From Sphingomonadales bacterium (lineage in GTDB: Bacteria; Pseudomonadota; Alphaproteobacteria; Sphingomonadales; Sphingomonadaceae), in contig SBGG01000079.1 in NCBI GenBank assembly GCA_006226685.1, positions 1 to 49,987 on the forward strand: DNA of 49,987 nucleotides. The letters are read 5' to 3'. Positions 37,381-47,064 of the stretch are shown here, in pieces. The stretch's first letter is position 1; every line of letters starts with the position of its first letter. Below the pieces are notes generated by a model. The model did not search any database, had not been told where the DNA came from, and saw nothing but the letters and a program-made list of their open reading frames with translations. The translations under genes and the position numbers were made by a program.

Positions 37381-38358
37381 ATGAACAGCATAGGTCTTGA
37401 TTCGCGTACTGGAGAAACCCGGGACGAGGCGGCTGCCCGTCTTCCCGACGGGGCTGTCTCCGACGCCCGGACCGCTCCCCCGGAGGCGGAAGCCGACACC
37501 GAAACGGTGATCGAAGATCGTCTCGGCCAGTCCAAATTATTCGATCTGGGGCAGATCGACGTGCAGTGGGAACCGGAACTGGGAACGCTCTGGGCCTTCA
37601 TCACGCCGCTTGATCGTCCCAATTATAATCTGGGCCTGTTGCGCGATACCATGGCCTGGCAGATGGAAGCGAAAAAGGTGTTTGCCGCCGGCGAGGGCGA
37701 CCTCAAATATATGGTGTTGGGATCGCGTTTTCCCGGCGTGTTCAATCTGGGCGGCGATCTCGAAATGTTTGCCCGCTGCATCGAAAATCAGGACCGGGAA
37801 ACGCTGCGGCAATATAGCCATTTATGCGTCGATATCGTCGATCGCGTCTGGCACTGCAACGACATGCCGGTGGTGAATATCGGCCTGGCACAGGGCGATG
37901 CACTGGGCGGTGGCTTTGAGGCATTGATGTGCTTCGATGTCATCATCGCAGAACGTCAGGCCCGCTTCGGCCTGCCCGAAGTGCTGTTCGGCCTTTTCCC
38001 CGGCATGGGTGCCTATTCGATATTGGCGCGCAAGCTCGGCCATGCGGTTGCAGAACGCATGATCCTTTCCGGCAAGGTCTACACGGCCGAGGAAATGCAT
38101 GAGATGGGCGTCATCACGGTTCTGGCCGATGCCGGACGCGGGGAAGAAGTCGCGCGCGATTATATCCAGTCCAACATCGGCCGCCACGCCGGTCATGTCG
38201 GCGTCTATCGTGCCGGACGGCGGGTCGAATCGCTGGACCTTTCGGAGCTGCGCGACATTGTCGACGGCTGGGTCGATACGGCAATGAAACTTACTGACAA
38301 GGATCTGAAGATGATGCGGCGGCTTGCTGCGGCGCAGACCCGCCTGCACCGCCGCTGA
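37381..38358 (+). CDS. rpfF: DSF-type quorum-sensing fatty acid synthase (RpfF-like crotonase)
   Basis: 325 residues from the ATG at 37381, preceded by GGGGGA. The first 50 residues are an acidic, disordered extension. The crotonase fold then shows FPGVFNLGGDLEMF, AQGDALGGGFEAL and FGLPEVLFGLFPGMGAYS, the pattern of RpfF-type enzymes. The two catalytic glutamates are Glu180 and Glu200, 20 residues apart as in Xanthomonas RpfF. The enzyme makes cis-2-unsaturated fatty acid signals by dehydrating 3-hydroxyacyl-ACP and cleaving the thioester. No rpfC or rpfG is in the window. Confidence 0.87.
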   Translation: MNSIGLDSRTGETRDEAAARLPDGAVSDARTAPPEAEADTETVIEDRLGQSKLFDLGQIDVQWEPELGTLWAFITPLDRPNYNLGLLRDTMAWQMEAKKVFAAGEGDLKYMVLGSRFPGVFNLGGDLEMFARCIENQDRETLRQYSHLCVDIVDRVWHCNDMPVVNIGLAQGDALGGGFEALMCFDVIIAERQARFGLPEVLFGLFPGMGAYSILARKLGHAVAERMILSGKVYTAEEMHEMGVITVLADAGRGEEVARDYIQSNIGRHAGHVGVYRAGRRVESLDLSELRDIVDGWVDTAMKLTDKDLKMMRRLAAAQTRLHRR

Positions 38359-38388
38359 TCGTCCTGACGGGCAGATACCCCGCCCGAA

Positions 38389-40440
38389 TCAGGCGCTGCG
38401 TGCCGCTGCTTCGCCACGCAGCTTCGATGCCATCGCGTCACCGATTGTCACCCCGCGCAGGACCATATCCGTGACAATCGCCGCAGGTTGGGCCATCGAC
38501 ATCAGATAGCCCTGCACATTATGGATGCCGGCTTCCCGCGCATATTGGAGCTGCTCGGCCGTCTCGATACCCTCGGCCACGATTTCCATTTCCAGCGCGT
38601 CGGCCAGATGGCCGACCGCCCGGACGATCGCCTGATCCTCACGGCTGACAGCAATGCTGTTTATGAAGCTGCGGTCGATCTTGATCCCGTCGAAATGATA
38701 GGACCGCAAATAGCTGAGCGATGAATAGCCGGTACCGAAATCGTCAAGCACCAGCCGCAGGCCGATCTGCTGCAATTCACGCAGCATCTGGTGCGTATGC
38801 CCCTCATCGTTGAGGAACAGCGACTCCGTCACCTCCAGCTCCACCCTGCCGGCACTGATCCCGGTAGCCATCAGCGTCGCGATGATGGTGCGCGGCAGCT
38901 CCCCTGACTTGAGCGAGGCCGGAGAAATATTGACGGCAACGCGGACATCCTCCGGCCATTGGGCGGCGACGGCGCAGGCATGATGGATCACCCAGTCCGT
39001 CATCGGCTCGATCATCCCGATGCTCTCGGCGATCGGGATGAACTCGCCGGGCATCACCATGCCCAGCGTCGGATGCTGCCAGCGGAGCAGCGCCTCGCAA
39101 ATCGCGATACGGCCAGTTTCGACCTCGAAGATCGGCTGAAAATGCAATTGCAATTCATCCTGGGTGATCGCACGGCGCAATCCGGTTTCGATCTCGTGGA
39201 TGCGGTGGAAGCGCTCCTTCATCGACCAGGCGAAGCTGACCGCACGATTGCGCCCCTGAGCCTTGGCTTCATAGAGGGCGAGGTCAGCATGTTGCATCAA
39301 TTCATCGGCATCGCGCCCGTCCTGCGGACCGATGGCAAGACCGACCGAAGCTGTGACCGGCAGATTATGCGTCCCCACATCGACGCCATGACCGAAACAG
39401 CCGACGATCCGCTCGGCGACATCCTGCACCTCCGCCCGGTTCATATTCGGCAGCAGGATCACGAACTCGTCACCGCCGAAGCGGGCGACATGCCCGATAT
39501 TCCCGACCAGCACCGTCAGCCTCTCGACAACCGTCCGGAGCAGCGCATCTCCAACCATATGACCAAGCGAGTCATTGACTTCCTTGAACCGGTCAAGGTC
39601 CATCCACAGGACCGCCAGCGCATCATGACTTTTGCTGTTGGCTTCGAACAGTTCACGTAGCCGCATCTGCATCGCCATGCGGTTTTCTATGCCGGTCAGG
39701 CTGTCATAGCGGGCCAGCCGCTCATATTTCGTCGCAAGCATCGATTTTTCGCGCTTGCCCAGCAATGCTTCGACCACGATCCGGTGGGTCGTGCGGGTAA
39801 TCTCGGCCATGCCGACCACCATGATCAGCAACACGATGGCGAGAATGGAATATCCGAAATTCCCCACATGCCACAGGCCGAAAGCCGTCGGCAGCAAGGC
39901 CAGGCAGGTCTGGCCGACGGCAATCTTGATGCGACCGGCATTGCGCCCCGCGATGCCGGCCGCATATCCGGTCGCCAGCGAAACCGACAATATGTGGATA
40001 GCCGGATCATCCGTCCGTATCAGCGTGATCAGTGCCAGCACGCCCAGCATGCCCGCATAGATCCAGGCGCCCAGCTCATAAGCCAGTTCCCAGGCGCGAT
40101 AGGTTCCGGCCTCCCCGGTCTTGAGCTTGTGATAATAAATGGTTGCGGATATCGTCCGGGCGAGCGCAATCAGGGAAATCACGACCGCGCACCAGGTCAT
40201 CAGCGGGTCGTTCGCAATCCGGGCGATGGCGATACTGAGCAGCAGCCCCGCAATCGCACCGGCCGCCAGAGAAGTGGGGGATGCATAGAGGCTTTCCACA
40301 AGAGCACGACGTATGTCGGCTTCCCGCGCCTCGTCGCCGGCTACAAATGCCAGCAGCTTTCTGCCCAGTTCACGCAACAGCGTCTCCACGTCCCGATCAT
40401 CGGATATGACCGCAGAGACTTGATATTTTATTAACCGCAC
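38389..40440 (-). CDS. Membrane GGDEF-EAL c-di-GMP cyclase/phosphodiesterase
   Basis: 683 residues from a GTG. About six hydrophobic segments (55-220) form an N-terminal sensor. The GGDEF domain (about 245-400) keeps RFGGDEFVILLP. The EAL domain (about 420-670) keeps EALLRWQHP, NISPASLKSG, EVTESLF, DDFGTGYSSLSYL and KIDRSFI. Both catalytic sites look intact, so it could both make and break c-di-GMP. It ends 30 bp from the rpfF-like gene, tail-to-tail. A regulatory link to the DSF signal is suggested only by position. Confidence 0.94.
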   Translation of the reverse strand: MRLIKYQVSAVISDDRDVETLLRELGRKLLAFVAGDEAREADIRRALVESLYASPTSLAAGAIAGLLLSIAIARIANDPLMTWCAVVISLIALARTISATIYYHKLKTGEAGTYRAWELAYELGAWIYAGMLGVLALITLIRTDDPAIHILSVSLATGYAAGIAGRNAGRIKIAVGQTCLALLPTAFGLWHVGNFGYSILAIVLLIMVVGMAEITRTTHRIVVEALLGKREKSMLATKYERLARYDSLTGIENRMAMQMRLRELFEANSKSHDALAVLWMDLDRFKEVNDSLGHMVGDALLRTVVERLTVLVGNIGHVARFGGDEFVILLPNMNRAEVQDVAERIVGCFGHGVDVGTHNLPVTASVGLAIGPQDGRDADELMQHADLALYEAKAQGRNRAVSFAWSMKERFHRIHEIETGLRRAITQDELQLHFQPIFEVETGRIAICEALLRWQHPTLGMVMPGEFIPIAESIGMIEPMTDWVIHHACAVAAQWPEDVRVAVNISPASLKSGELPRTIIATLMATGISAGRVELEVTESLFLNDEGHTHQMLRELQQIGLRLVLDDFGTGYSSLSYLRSYHFDGIKIDRSFINSIAVSREDQAIVRAVGHLADALEMEIVAEGIETAEQLQYAREAGIHNVQGYLMSMAQPAAIVTDMVLRGVTIGDAMASKLRGEAAARSA

Positions 40441-40489
40441 TCGCCGAAAAAGCTAGGATAACAGCCATATACAGGGCGATCATGCGACA

Positions 40490-41521
40490 TCAGGGCAAGA
40501 GCAGACTCGCATCTCCATAAGAATAGAAACGATATTCCCGTGCAATTGCATGGCGATAGACCGCCTGCATGGTTTCCAGCCCCATCAATGCGCTGACCAG
40601 CATGAACAGGGTCGAACGCGGTAGGTGAAAGTTGGTCATCAAGCCATCAATCGCCCGAAAATCATAACCGGGCGTGATGAAGATACGGGTTTCCCCGGCC
40701 CAGGGATGAATTGTCCCGGCCTCGTCGGCGGCGCTTTCCAGCACGCGCAGAGACGTGGTGCCGACCGCGATCACACGCCCGCCCGCCGCGCGCGCGGCAT
40801 TCAGGCGAGCCGCCGTTTCCGCGCCGATGCTCCCCCATTCGGCATGCATCTTATGATCGTTCGTATCCTCGGCCTTGACCGGCAGGAACGTACCGGCACC
40901 GACATGCAGCGTCACCGTCTCCACGCCGACGCCGGCGCGTGTCAGGGCATCCGTCAGATCCGGCGTAAAATGCAGTGCCGCCGTGGGAGCGGCAACGGCG
41001 CCATCCTCCCGCGCGAACATGGTCTGATAGTCATCGCGATCGCGTTCATCGACAGCACGCTTACTCGCGATATAGGGCGGCAACGGCATGGTCCCGGCGC
41101 GGGCCAGCAATAGTTCAACCGGCTCCTCGCCTTCGAAGAAAAGGGTGAAGCCGCCTTCCTCGTCCCGCGCCTCGGCCGTTGCGGTCACCCCCGCACCGAA
41201 ATCGATGCGATCACCGGGCCGTAGCCGTTTTGCATTACGTATAAAGGCCTGCCAGCGCCGCAAATCGAGCCGCTTGTGCAGGGTTGCACCAATGCGAGCC
41301 TCCCCGCGCCTGCCTTCAAGCTGGGCCGGGATCACCCGCGTATCGTTGAAAACCAGCACGTCCCCGGCGCGCAACACATCCGGAAGATCCCGCACCTGAA
41401 GGTCGCGCAAACCACCCACATGTCCCTCGGCCACCAGCAGGCGCGCGGAATCCCGCGGGCTGACAGGGCGCAGCGCGATCCGCTCGGGCGGAAGATCGAA
41501 ATCGAAAAGGGTAACGTCCAT
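40490..41521 (-). CDS. queA: S-adenosylmethionine:tRNA ribosyltransferase-isomerase
   Basis: 343 residues from the ATG at 41519-41521; the ORF runs upstream, but [17 protein letters not shown] is the usual QueA beginning. It transfers the ribosyl part of SAM to preQ1 in tRNA to make epoxyqueuosine. [20 protein letters not shown] and [11 protein letters not shown] motifs are present. It lies 25 bp after the cyclophilin gene on the same strand, so the two are an operon. Confidence 0.96.
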   Translation of the reverse strand: MDVTLFDFDLPPERIALRPVSPRDSARLLVAEGHVGGLRDLQVRDLPDVLRAGDVLVFNDTRVIPAQLEGRRGEARIGATLHKRLDLRRWQAFIRNAKRLRPGDRIDFGAGVTATAEARDEEGGFTLFFEGEEPVELLLARAGTMPLPPYIASKRAVDERDRDDYQTMFAREDGAVAAPTAALHFTPDLTDALTRAGVGVETVTLHVGAGTFLPVKAEDTNDHKMHAEWGSIGAETAARLNAARAAGGRVIAVGTTSLRVLESAADEAGTIHPWAGETRIFITPGYDFRAIDGLMTNFHLPRSTLFMLVSALMGLETMQAVYRHAIAREYRFYSYGDASLLLP

Positions 41522-41546
41522 CGCGGAAGCCCGCCATGCGGCCGGG

Positions 41547-42212
41547 TTATTGCCCCGGCTGCTCCATGTTTGCCTGCACGATCCTGGTCGGATCGGCCGG
41601 CGGTTCGCCCTGGGCGATTGCATCGACATATTGCATGCCGGAAATCACCCGCCCGAACACCGTATAATGGCGATCGAGCTGAAGCCTCGGCATCAGCATG
41701 ATGAAGAACTGGCTGTTGGCGCTGTCATCGCTCGCCGCGCGCGCCATGGAAACGGCGCCACGCACATGCGGCAGGTCGTTGAATTCCGCTTTCAGGTCCG
41801 GCAAATCCGAACCGCCCGTGCCATCTCCCTTGGGATCGCCGCCCTGCGCCATAAAGCCGGGAATGACGCGATGGAACATCAAACCATTATAGAAACCGCG
41901 ATTGGTCAGCTCCTTGATGCGCGCGACATGGTTGGGCGCGACATCGGGGCGCAGCTGAATCTTGACCGTGCCGCCATTGGAAAGCTGAAGCACCCAGACA
42001 TTGGCCGGATCGAGCGGAACGGCGGCGGGGGGCGTTTGCTTCGGGCCGTATTTCTCCAGCTCCTTCGCCTGCTCCCGTGCCTTGGCGGAACGTTCCGCCT
42101 GCTCCATTGCGTCGGCCTGCCCCTGCCCCTGCGCATGCACGACAGGGGGGACGGACGCCAGTGCCAGCAACACCAGTGCCATCAGGGAACGGAAAAACAT
42201 GCTGAGCTTCAT
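41547..42212 (-). CDS. Periplasmic cyclophilin-type peptidyl-prolyl isomerase
   Basis: 221 residues. A signal peptide (to about residue 27, ending VVHAQG) is followed by a charged Gln/Glu/Lys-rich linker and the cyclophilin domain with [15 protein letters not shown] and SQFFIMLM. The conserved Arg of the active site is in FHRVI. It folds exported proteins in the periplasm. Operon with queA. Confidence 0.93.
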   Translation of the reverse strand: MKLSMFFRSLMALVLLALASVPPVVHAQGQGQADAMEQAERSAKAREQAKELEKYGPKQTPPAAVPLDPANVWVLQLSNGGTVKIQLRPDVAPNHVARIKELTNRGFYNGLMFHRVIPGFMAQGGDPKGDGTGGSDLPDLKAEFNDLPHVRGAVSMARAASDDSANSQFFIMLMPRLQLDRHYTVFGRVISGMQYVDAIAQGEPPADPTRIVQANMEQPGQ

Positions 42213-42274
42213 TCAAGCAATCTCCGGAAACGAATCCTGCGCGCTTATGCGCGATAAAAGAGCACGACTGAACC

Positions 42275-42303
42275 GAAAATGAGCATCACCCGCGCGGGTG
42301 CTC
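42275..42303 (-). terminator. Hairpin at the end of coaD, probable terminator
   Basis: On the minus strand GAGCACCCG, a CG turn and CGGGTGATGCTC are followed by ATTTTC. It overlaps the coaD stop codon and separates coaD from the cyclophilin gene. Confidence 0.55.
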
Positions 42304-42807
42304 TCCCTTTCGGCCGATCAGGTCGACTCGTTGCTTCACTTCCTCGCACACCCGAGGCCCGACAAAACGATGAATCGGCCCGCCATAGAGGGCAATTTCC
42401 TTGACCAGACGCGACGCGATCGGTTGCAACGATACGTCGGCCATCAGGAACACCGTCTCGACGCTGTCGTTGATCTGCTGGTTCATGCCGGCCATCTGAT
42501 ATTCATATTCAAAGTCGGCAACAGCCCGCAGACCACGGATGATGACCTTCGCCCCTTGGGACGAAGCGAAATCCATCAGCAACGCATCGAACGCCACCAC
42601 CTCTATAGCGGCGTCCAGATCGCTGCATTCGCGCCGGACCATCGCAAGCCGTTCTTCGAGTGAGAACATCGGCGACTTGCTCGGATTGGTGGTGACACCG
42701 ATAATGAGCCGATCGACAAGCTTCGCGCCCCGTCGGATAATATCCATGTGGCCGAGCGTCATCGGATCGAAGGTGCCGGGATAAACCCCAATGCGTGGCC
42801 CGCTCAT
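42286..42807 (-). CDS. coaD: Phosphopantetheine adenylyltransferase
   Basis: 173 residues. It joins ATP and 4'-phosphopantetheine to form dephospho-CoA, the penultimate step of CoA synthesis. YPGTFDPMTLGHMD holds the T/HxGH nucleotidyl-transfer motif and the late ISSTLVRE-like region reads SRLVKEIALYGG. It starts 5 bp after the ispA stop and ends in the hairpin at 42275-42303. Confidence 0.95.
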   Translation of the reverse strand: MSGPRIGVYPGTFDPMTLGHMDIIRRGAKLVDRLIIGVTTNPSKSPMFSLEERLAMVRRECSDLDAAIEVVAFDALLMDFASSQGAKVIIRGLRAVADFEYEYQMAGMNQQINDSVETVFLMADVSLQPIASRLVKEIALYGGPIHRFVGPRVCEEVKQRVDLIGRKGEHPRG

Positions 42808-42812
42808 GATAT

Positions 42813-43730
42813 TCAGCGATCCCTTTCAATGATATAATCGGCTATCGCGCGCAGCAGGTCCGCGCTTTCATCATAACCATGCAGATGGGCCTTGGCCTGA
42901 TCAACCAGCAGGTGCGCCTGCTGACGCGCCTTTTCCCGACCGAGCAACGAAACGAAAGTCTGCTTCCCGGCCTCGGCATCCTTGCCCAGCGCCTTGCCGG
43001 CCAGCCCGGCATCGCCCTCGACATCGAGCAGATCGTCGGCGATCTGAAAAGCAAGACCGATATCGCGCGCATAGCCGTGAAGGCCGGTGCGCCCTTCAGG
43101 CGGGACATGGGCCATGACCGCCGCCGCCTCGACACAGAAGCCGATCAGGGCGCCCGTTTTGAGCTGCTGAAGCCGGGTGACGGTGGCAAGGTCGAACGCC
43201 TGTTTTTCGGCGGCGATGTCCATCATCTGACCACCCGCCATTCCATGCGGGCCGCTCGCCCGGGCGAGCAGCCGCACCAGTTCGCACCGAACGAACGGAT
43301 CGGCATGGGTTCGCTCGTCCGCCGCAATTTCATAGGCCAGATCGTGCAGAGCATCCCCGGCGAGGATCGCCGTCGCCTCGTCAAAGGCGCGGTGAACGGT
43401 CGGCTTGCCGCGCCGCAGATCGTCATCATCCATCGCCGGAAGATCGTCATGCACCAGCGAATAGACATGGATGCACTCAACCGCGACGCCGACACGGGTC
43501 AGGCTTTCCGGGTCCAGATGGAAAAGCCGCCCGGTGGCCTTGACCAACAACGGCCGCAGCCTCTTGCCCCCGCCGATCGCGGCATGGCGCATCGCCTCGA
43601 ACAGGCGGCGGCGCGGATCGCCGGACAGCGGCAGAAGAAGGTCGAGCGCGGCATCCATATCCCGCGCGACTTCCTGCATCGCCGCGCGAAGCGTGGCATT
43701 GCCGATGGTTTCCGTGCCGGACAGGGACAC
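42813..43730 (-). CDS. ispA: Farnesyl diphosphate synthase (polyprenyl synthetase)
   Basis: 305 residues from a GTG at 43728-43730; this start leaves a 7-bp gap after xseB and fits the family, while a longer ORF to 43784 would overlap xseB. First aspartate-rich motif VHDDLPAMDDDD and second FQIADDLLD are intact, with GGGKRLRPLLV before them. It condenses IPP with DMAPP and GPP. The xseB-ispA order is typical of alphaproteobacteria; dxs is not seen next door. Confidence 0.93.
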   Translation of the reverse strand: MSLSGTETIGNATLRAAMQEVARDMDAALDLLLPLSGDPRRRLFEAMRHAAIGGGKRLRPLLVKATGRLFHLDPESLTRVGVAVECIHVYSLVHDDLPAMDDDDLRRGKPTVHRAFDEATAILAGDALHDLAYEIAADERTHADPFVRCELVRLLARASGPHGMAGGQMMDIAAEKQAFDLATVTRLQQLKTGALIGFCVEAAAVMAHVPPEGRTGLHGYARDIGLAFQIADDLLDVEGDAGLAGKALGKDAEAGKQTFVSLLGREKARQQAHLLVDQAKAHLHGYDESADLLRAIADYIIERDR

Positions 43731-43737
43731 GCTGCGA

Positions 43738-44001
43738 TCAGCCTGCGCTGAAATTCTGGGCACCGACAGGCGTGCCTGCGGCATCCACCGTCAGCTTTTC
43801 TATCCGCGCCTCGGCATCCGCCAGCCGCTTCTGGCATTGCGCCCGCAATACCTCCCCACGCGCATAAAGCGCGATCGAATCGTCGAGAGGAACATCCCCG
43901 CGTTCCAGCTTCTGCACGATCATTTCCAGTTCGCGCAGCGCATCCTCGAACGACAGGCCGTCGAGCGCGGCAGCGGATGATTGGTCTTGTGGCCCGGTCA
44001 T
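43738..44001 (-). CDS. xseB: Exodeoxyribonuclease VII small subunit
   Basis: 87 residues. The core LSFEDALRELEMIVQKLERGD and a second helix with SIALYARGEVLRAQCQ match XseB. It binds the large subunit XseA, encoded elsewhere. First gene of an xseB-ispA-coaD unit. Confidence 0.94.
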   Translation of the reverse strand: MTGPQDQSSAAALDGLSFEDALRELEMIVQKLERGDVPLDDSIALYARGEVLRAQCQKRLADAEARIEKLTVDAAGTPVGAQNFSAG

Positions 44002-44217
44002 GGTTCAGCTTTGGCCTCAGCCTCCGGCGCGGTCAAGTAGCGCGCGCCCGGAAGGCCAAAAATATGCCTGAGCCGAAAGACTCGCTGCGATGCGGGCCGG
44101 AATTGGCCCCATCGCATGAAAAAACCAGCGATATCGCAACTTTTATGTAAAAATACGGGTCCAGAGGACGGTTAACCATTGACTGGCAATGTTGCAGTTG
44201 CACATAGAAAGTCCGCT

Positions 44218-44601
44218 ATGAAAATCAACCTATCCCTTTTCACCCTCCCCTTGCTGTTCGCCGTTGCGGCCTGCGGCAGTAACGAACCCGAAGTCGTTGG
44301 CGGCGGCCCTGCCGACCCGATGGCGGATGCGCTTAACAATGCCGGAGCGGTCGAGCTTCCCCCGATGGTGAAGCAGAGCAAGACCTTCCGCTGCAAGGAT
44401 GGCGCCCTCATCTATGTCGACTATATGTCGGACGACAAGACCGTCATGCTGAAGACTGAGAAGGAAGGCGTCGCCACCGCACTGATCAGCGCCGAAGCGG
44501 GCAAGCCCTTCACTGCCGAGGGCGGCTGGTCGCTGACCGGTTCGCCGGAGGAAGTGACCGTGGAAATGCCGGGCAAGGGCTCGCAGAGCTGCAAATCCTG
44601 A
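44218..44601 (+). CDS. Putative lipoprotein with MliC-like C-terminal domain
   Basis: 127 residues from the ATG at 44218, chosen because it opens a lipoprotein signal with lipobox VAAC and Cys19. A longer ORF starts at 44179. After an acidic linker the domain contains FRCKDGALIYVDYM, a Gly-Trp-Ser-Leu segment and a last Cys near the end, resembling the C-type lysozyme inhibitor (MliC) fold with its disulfide. That assignment is tentative. It is monocistronic, closed by the terminator at 44634-44666. Confidence 0.75.
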   Translation: MKINLSLFTLPLLFAVAACGSNEPEVVGGGPADPMADALNNAGAVELPPMVKQSKTFRCKDGALIYVDYMSDDKTVMLKTEKEGVATALISAEAGKPFTAEGGWSLTGSPEEVTVEMPGKGSQSCKS

Positions 44602-44633
44602 TCGTTCAACCCCTTACGAATATTGAACTGAAC

Positions 44634-44666
44634 GGGCCGGATGAAGCATCATCCGGCCCAATTTAT
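44634..44666 (+). terminator. Rho-independent terminator after the MliC-like lipoprotein gene
   Basis: GGGCCGGATGA and TCATCCGGCCC form a perfect 11-bp stem around AGCA, followed by AATTTATT. Confidence 0.85.
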
Positions 44667-44738
44667 TACCCAAAATATTGATCGCCTCCGCCCAAAAAGC
44701 GGTTCCCACTGCGGTCCAAAATCTCTATGGGCAGGCGC

Positions 44739-47000
44739 ATGACCGAGACAGCCTCCGCCAGCCCCGCGAAATCGGGCGCCATCACCCCGGAAATCATTGC
44801 CGAACACGGCCTTTCGCCGGAAGAATATGATCGCGTTCTGAACGCGCTGGGCCGTGAACCGAATCTGACCGAGCTCGGCATCTTCTCGGTCATGTGGTCG
44901 GAGCATTGCAGCTACAAGTCGAGCCGCATCCACCTGAAGAAGCTGCCCACCGAAGGCCCACAGGTCATCTGCGGCCCCGGCGAAAATGCGGGCGTGGTCG
45001 ATATTGGCGACGGACAGGCCGCGATCTTCAAGATGGAGAGCCACAACCACCCGTCCTATATCGAGCCCTATCAGGGCGCGGCCACCGGCGTCGGCGGGAT
45101 TTTGCGCGACGTATTCACCATGGGCGCGCGTCCGATCGCGAATATGAACGCGCTGCGCTTCGGTCGCCCCGACCATCCGAAGATGCGTCACCTGATTTCC
45201 GGCGTGGTGCGCGGCATCGGTGGCTATGGCAATTGCGTGGGTGTGCCCACCGTCGGCGGCGAGGTGAATTTTCACGCGGCTTATGACGGCAACATCCTCG
45301 TCAACGCGATGACCGTGGGCGTCGCGGAGACGGACAAGATCTTCTATTCCGCCGCCAGCGGCATCGGCAACCCGATTGTCTATGTCGGGTCCAAGACCGG
45401 TCGTGACGGCATCCATGGCGCCACCATGGCCAGCGCCGATTTCGGCGAGGACAGCGAGGAAAAGCGCCCGACCGTGCAGGTCGGCGATCCCTTCACCGAG
45501 AAGTTGCTGATTGAGGCCTGCCTCGAACTTATGGCGTCGGACGCGATCGTCGCCATTCAGGACATGGGTGCAGCCGGCCTCACCAGTTCCAGCGTCGAAA
45601 TGGCGTCCAAGGGCGGCGTCGGCATCCGGCTCGATATGGACAAGGTGCCGCAGCGCGAAACCGGCATGACCGCCTATGAGATGATGCTCTCCGAAAGCCA
45701 GGAGCGCATGCTGATGGTGCTGCAACCCGGCAAGGAAGCCTTTGCAGAGGCGATCTTCCGCAAATGGGAACTGGATTTCGCAGTTATCGGCGAGGTCACC
45801 GACACCGGTCGCATGGTCCTTGTCCACCATGGCGAAACGGTATGCGATATTCCGCTCGCCCCGCTGGCCGACGACGCGCCGCTTTACGACCGGCCGCATG
45901 TGCCGACCCCCAAACTCGCGCCGCTGGTCGATACGCCCCCCTGCACCCATATGGGCCGCGACCTGCTGACCCTGATGGGCAGCCCGGACATCGCCAGCCG
46001 CCGCTGGATCTGGGAGCAATATGACAACAAGGTCGGCGGCGACACGGTACAGGCACCGGGCGGCGACGCTGCGGTCGTCCGTGTGCACGGCACCGACAAG
46101 GCCATTGCGATCAGCACCGACTGCACCCCGCGCTATTGCTTCGCCGACCCGGTCGAGGGCGGCAAGCAGGCGGTCGCCGAATGCTGGCGCAACATCACCG
46201 CAGTCGGTGCAAAGCCGCTCGCAATCACCAACTGCCTCAATTTCGCCAATCCGCAACGCCCGGAAATCATGGGCCAGTTCGTCGGCGCTCTCGAAGGCAT
46301 GGGCGATGCCTGCCGCGCGCTCGACTTCCCGGTCGTGTCCGGCAATGTCAGCCTCTATAATGAAAGCAAGGCCACGGGCGGCGGCTCGGCCATTTTGCCC
46401 ACACCCGCCATCGGCGGAATCGGCCTGATGGCGGACTGGCGCAAGGCCGCGACCATCGCCTTCAAGGGCACGGGCGACATCATCCTCGCCGTCGGCGACT
46501 GGAAGGGCCATCTGGGCCAGAGCATCTGGCTACGCGAATGCCATGGCCGCGACGGCGCCGATGCCGGCCCGCCGCCGCCGGTCGATCTTGCCGCCGAACG
46601 CAAGACCGGCGACTTCATCCGTGCCCATATCGATAATGGCGCGATCACCGCCTGCCATGACGTATCGGATGGCGGCATCGCGGTTACGGTCGCCGAAATG
46701 GCGCTGGCCGGAAATATCGGCGCGATGATTCAGGCGCATGACCCCGAAACCCCGTTCGAGGATGCCCGCGCCTTCTTCGCCGAAGATCAGGGCGTCTATA
46801 TCGTCACCGTCGGCGATGCCTCGCTTGCGGCCTTCCTCGCGGAGGCCGACACGGCGGCCGTGACCGTGCAGCCGATCGGCCGCACCTGCGGCACCCGTCT
46901 CGTCTTCGAGCTGGCGGACAGCGACCATGCAATCCCGCTCGACAGCCTGCGCACCGCACATGAAGGCTTCTTCCCGAAGCTGATGGACGGGGAAGTCTGA
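44739..47000 (+). CDS. purL: Phosphoribosylformylglycinamidine synthase subunit PurL
   Basis: 753 residues from the ATG at 44739, which has GGCAGG upstream; an ATG at 44727 in frame is less likely. This is the small, PurQ/PurS-dependent form. [27 protein letters not shown] and [17 protein letters not shown] mark the first ATP/FGAR site, and the AIRS-type domains repeat in the second half. It makes FGAM in purine synthesis. purQ and purS are not in the window. Confidence 0.97.
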   Translation: MTETASASPAKSGAITPEIIAEHGLSPEEYDRVLNALGREPNLTELGIFSVMWSEHCSYKSSRIHLKKLPTEGPQVICGPGENAGVVDIGDGQAAIFKMESHNHPSYIEPYQGAATGVGGILRDVFTMGARPIANMNALRFGRPDHPKMRHLISGVVRGIGGYGNCVGVPTVGGEVNFHAAYDGNILVNAMTVGVAETDKIFYSAASGIGNPIVYVGSKTGRDGIHGATMASADFGEDSEEKRPTVQVGDPFTEKLLIEACLELMASDAIVAIQDMGAAGLTSSSVEMASKGGVGIRLDMDKVPQRETGMTAYEMMLSESQERMLMVLQPGKEAFAEAIFRKWELDFAVIGEVTDTGRMVLVHHGETVCDIPLAPLADDAPLYDRPHVPTPKLAPLVDTPPCTHMGRDLLTLMGSPDIASRRWIWEQYDNKVGGDTVQAPGGDAAVVRVHGTDKAIAISTDCTPRYCFADPVEGGKQAVAECWRNITAVGAKPLAITNCLNFANPQRPEIMGQFVGALEGMGDACRALDFPVVSGNVSLYNESKATGGGSAILPTPAIGGIGLMADWRKAATIAFKGTGDIILAVGDWKGHLGQSIWLRECHGRDGADAGPPPPVDLAAERKTGDFIRAHIDNGAITACHDVSDGGIAVTVAEMALAGNIGAMIQAHDPETPFEDARAFFAEDQGVYIVTVGDASLAAFLAEADTAAVTVQPIGRTCGTRLVFELADSDHAIPLDSLRTAHEGFFPKLMDGEV

Positions 47001-47064
47001 CGACGGCGGGCGTATCCCTTTGCCCGGCGACGGGTTTCGGGGTCCCCCCCAGAGGCAGCCTGAC

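Noticed and set aside
44649..46511. 620-codon open frame antisense to purL
   Set aside because: purL is complete and conserved on the other strand; the antisense product looks like a codon shadow.
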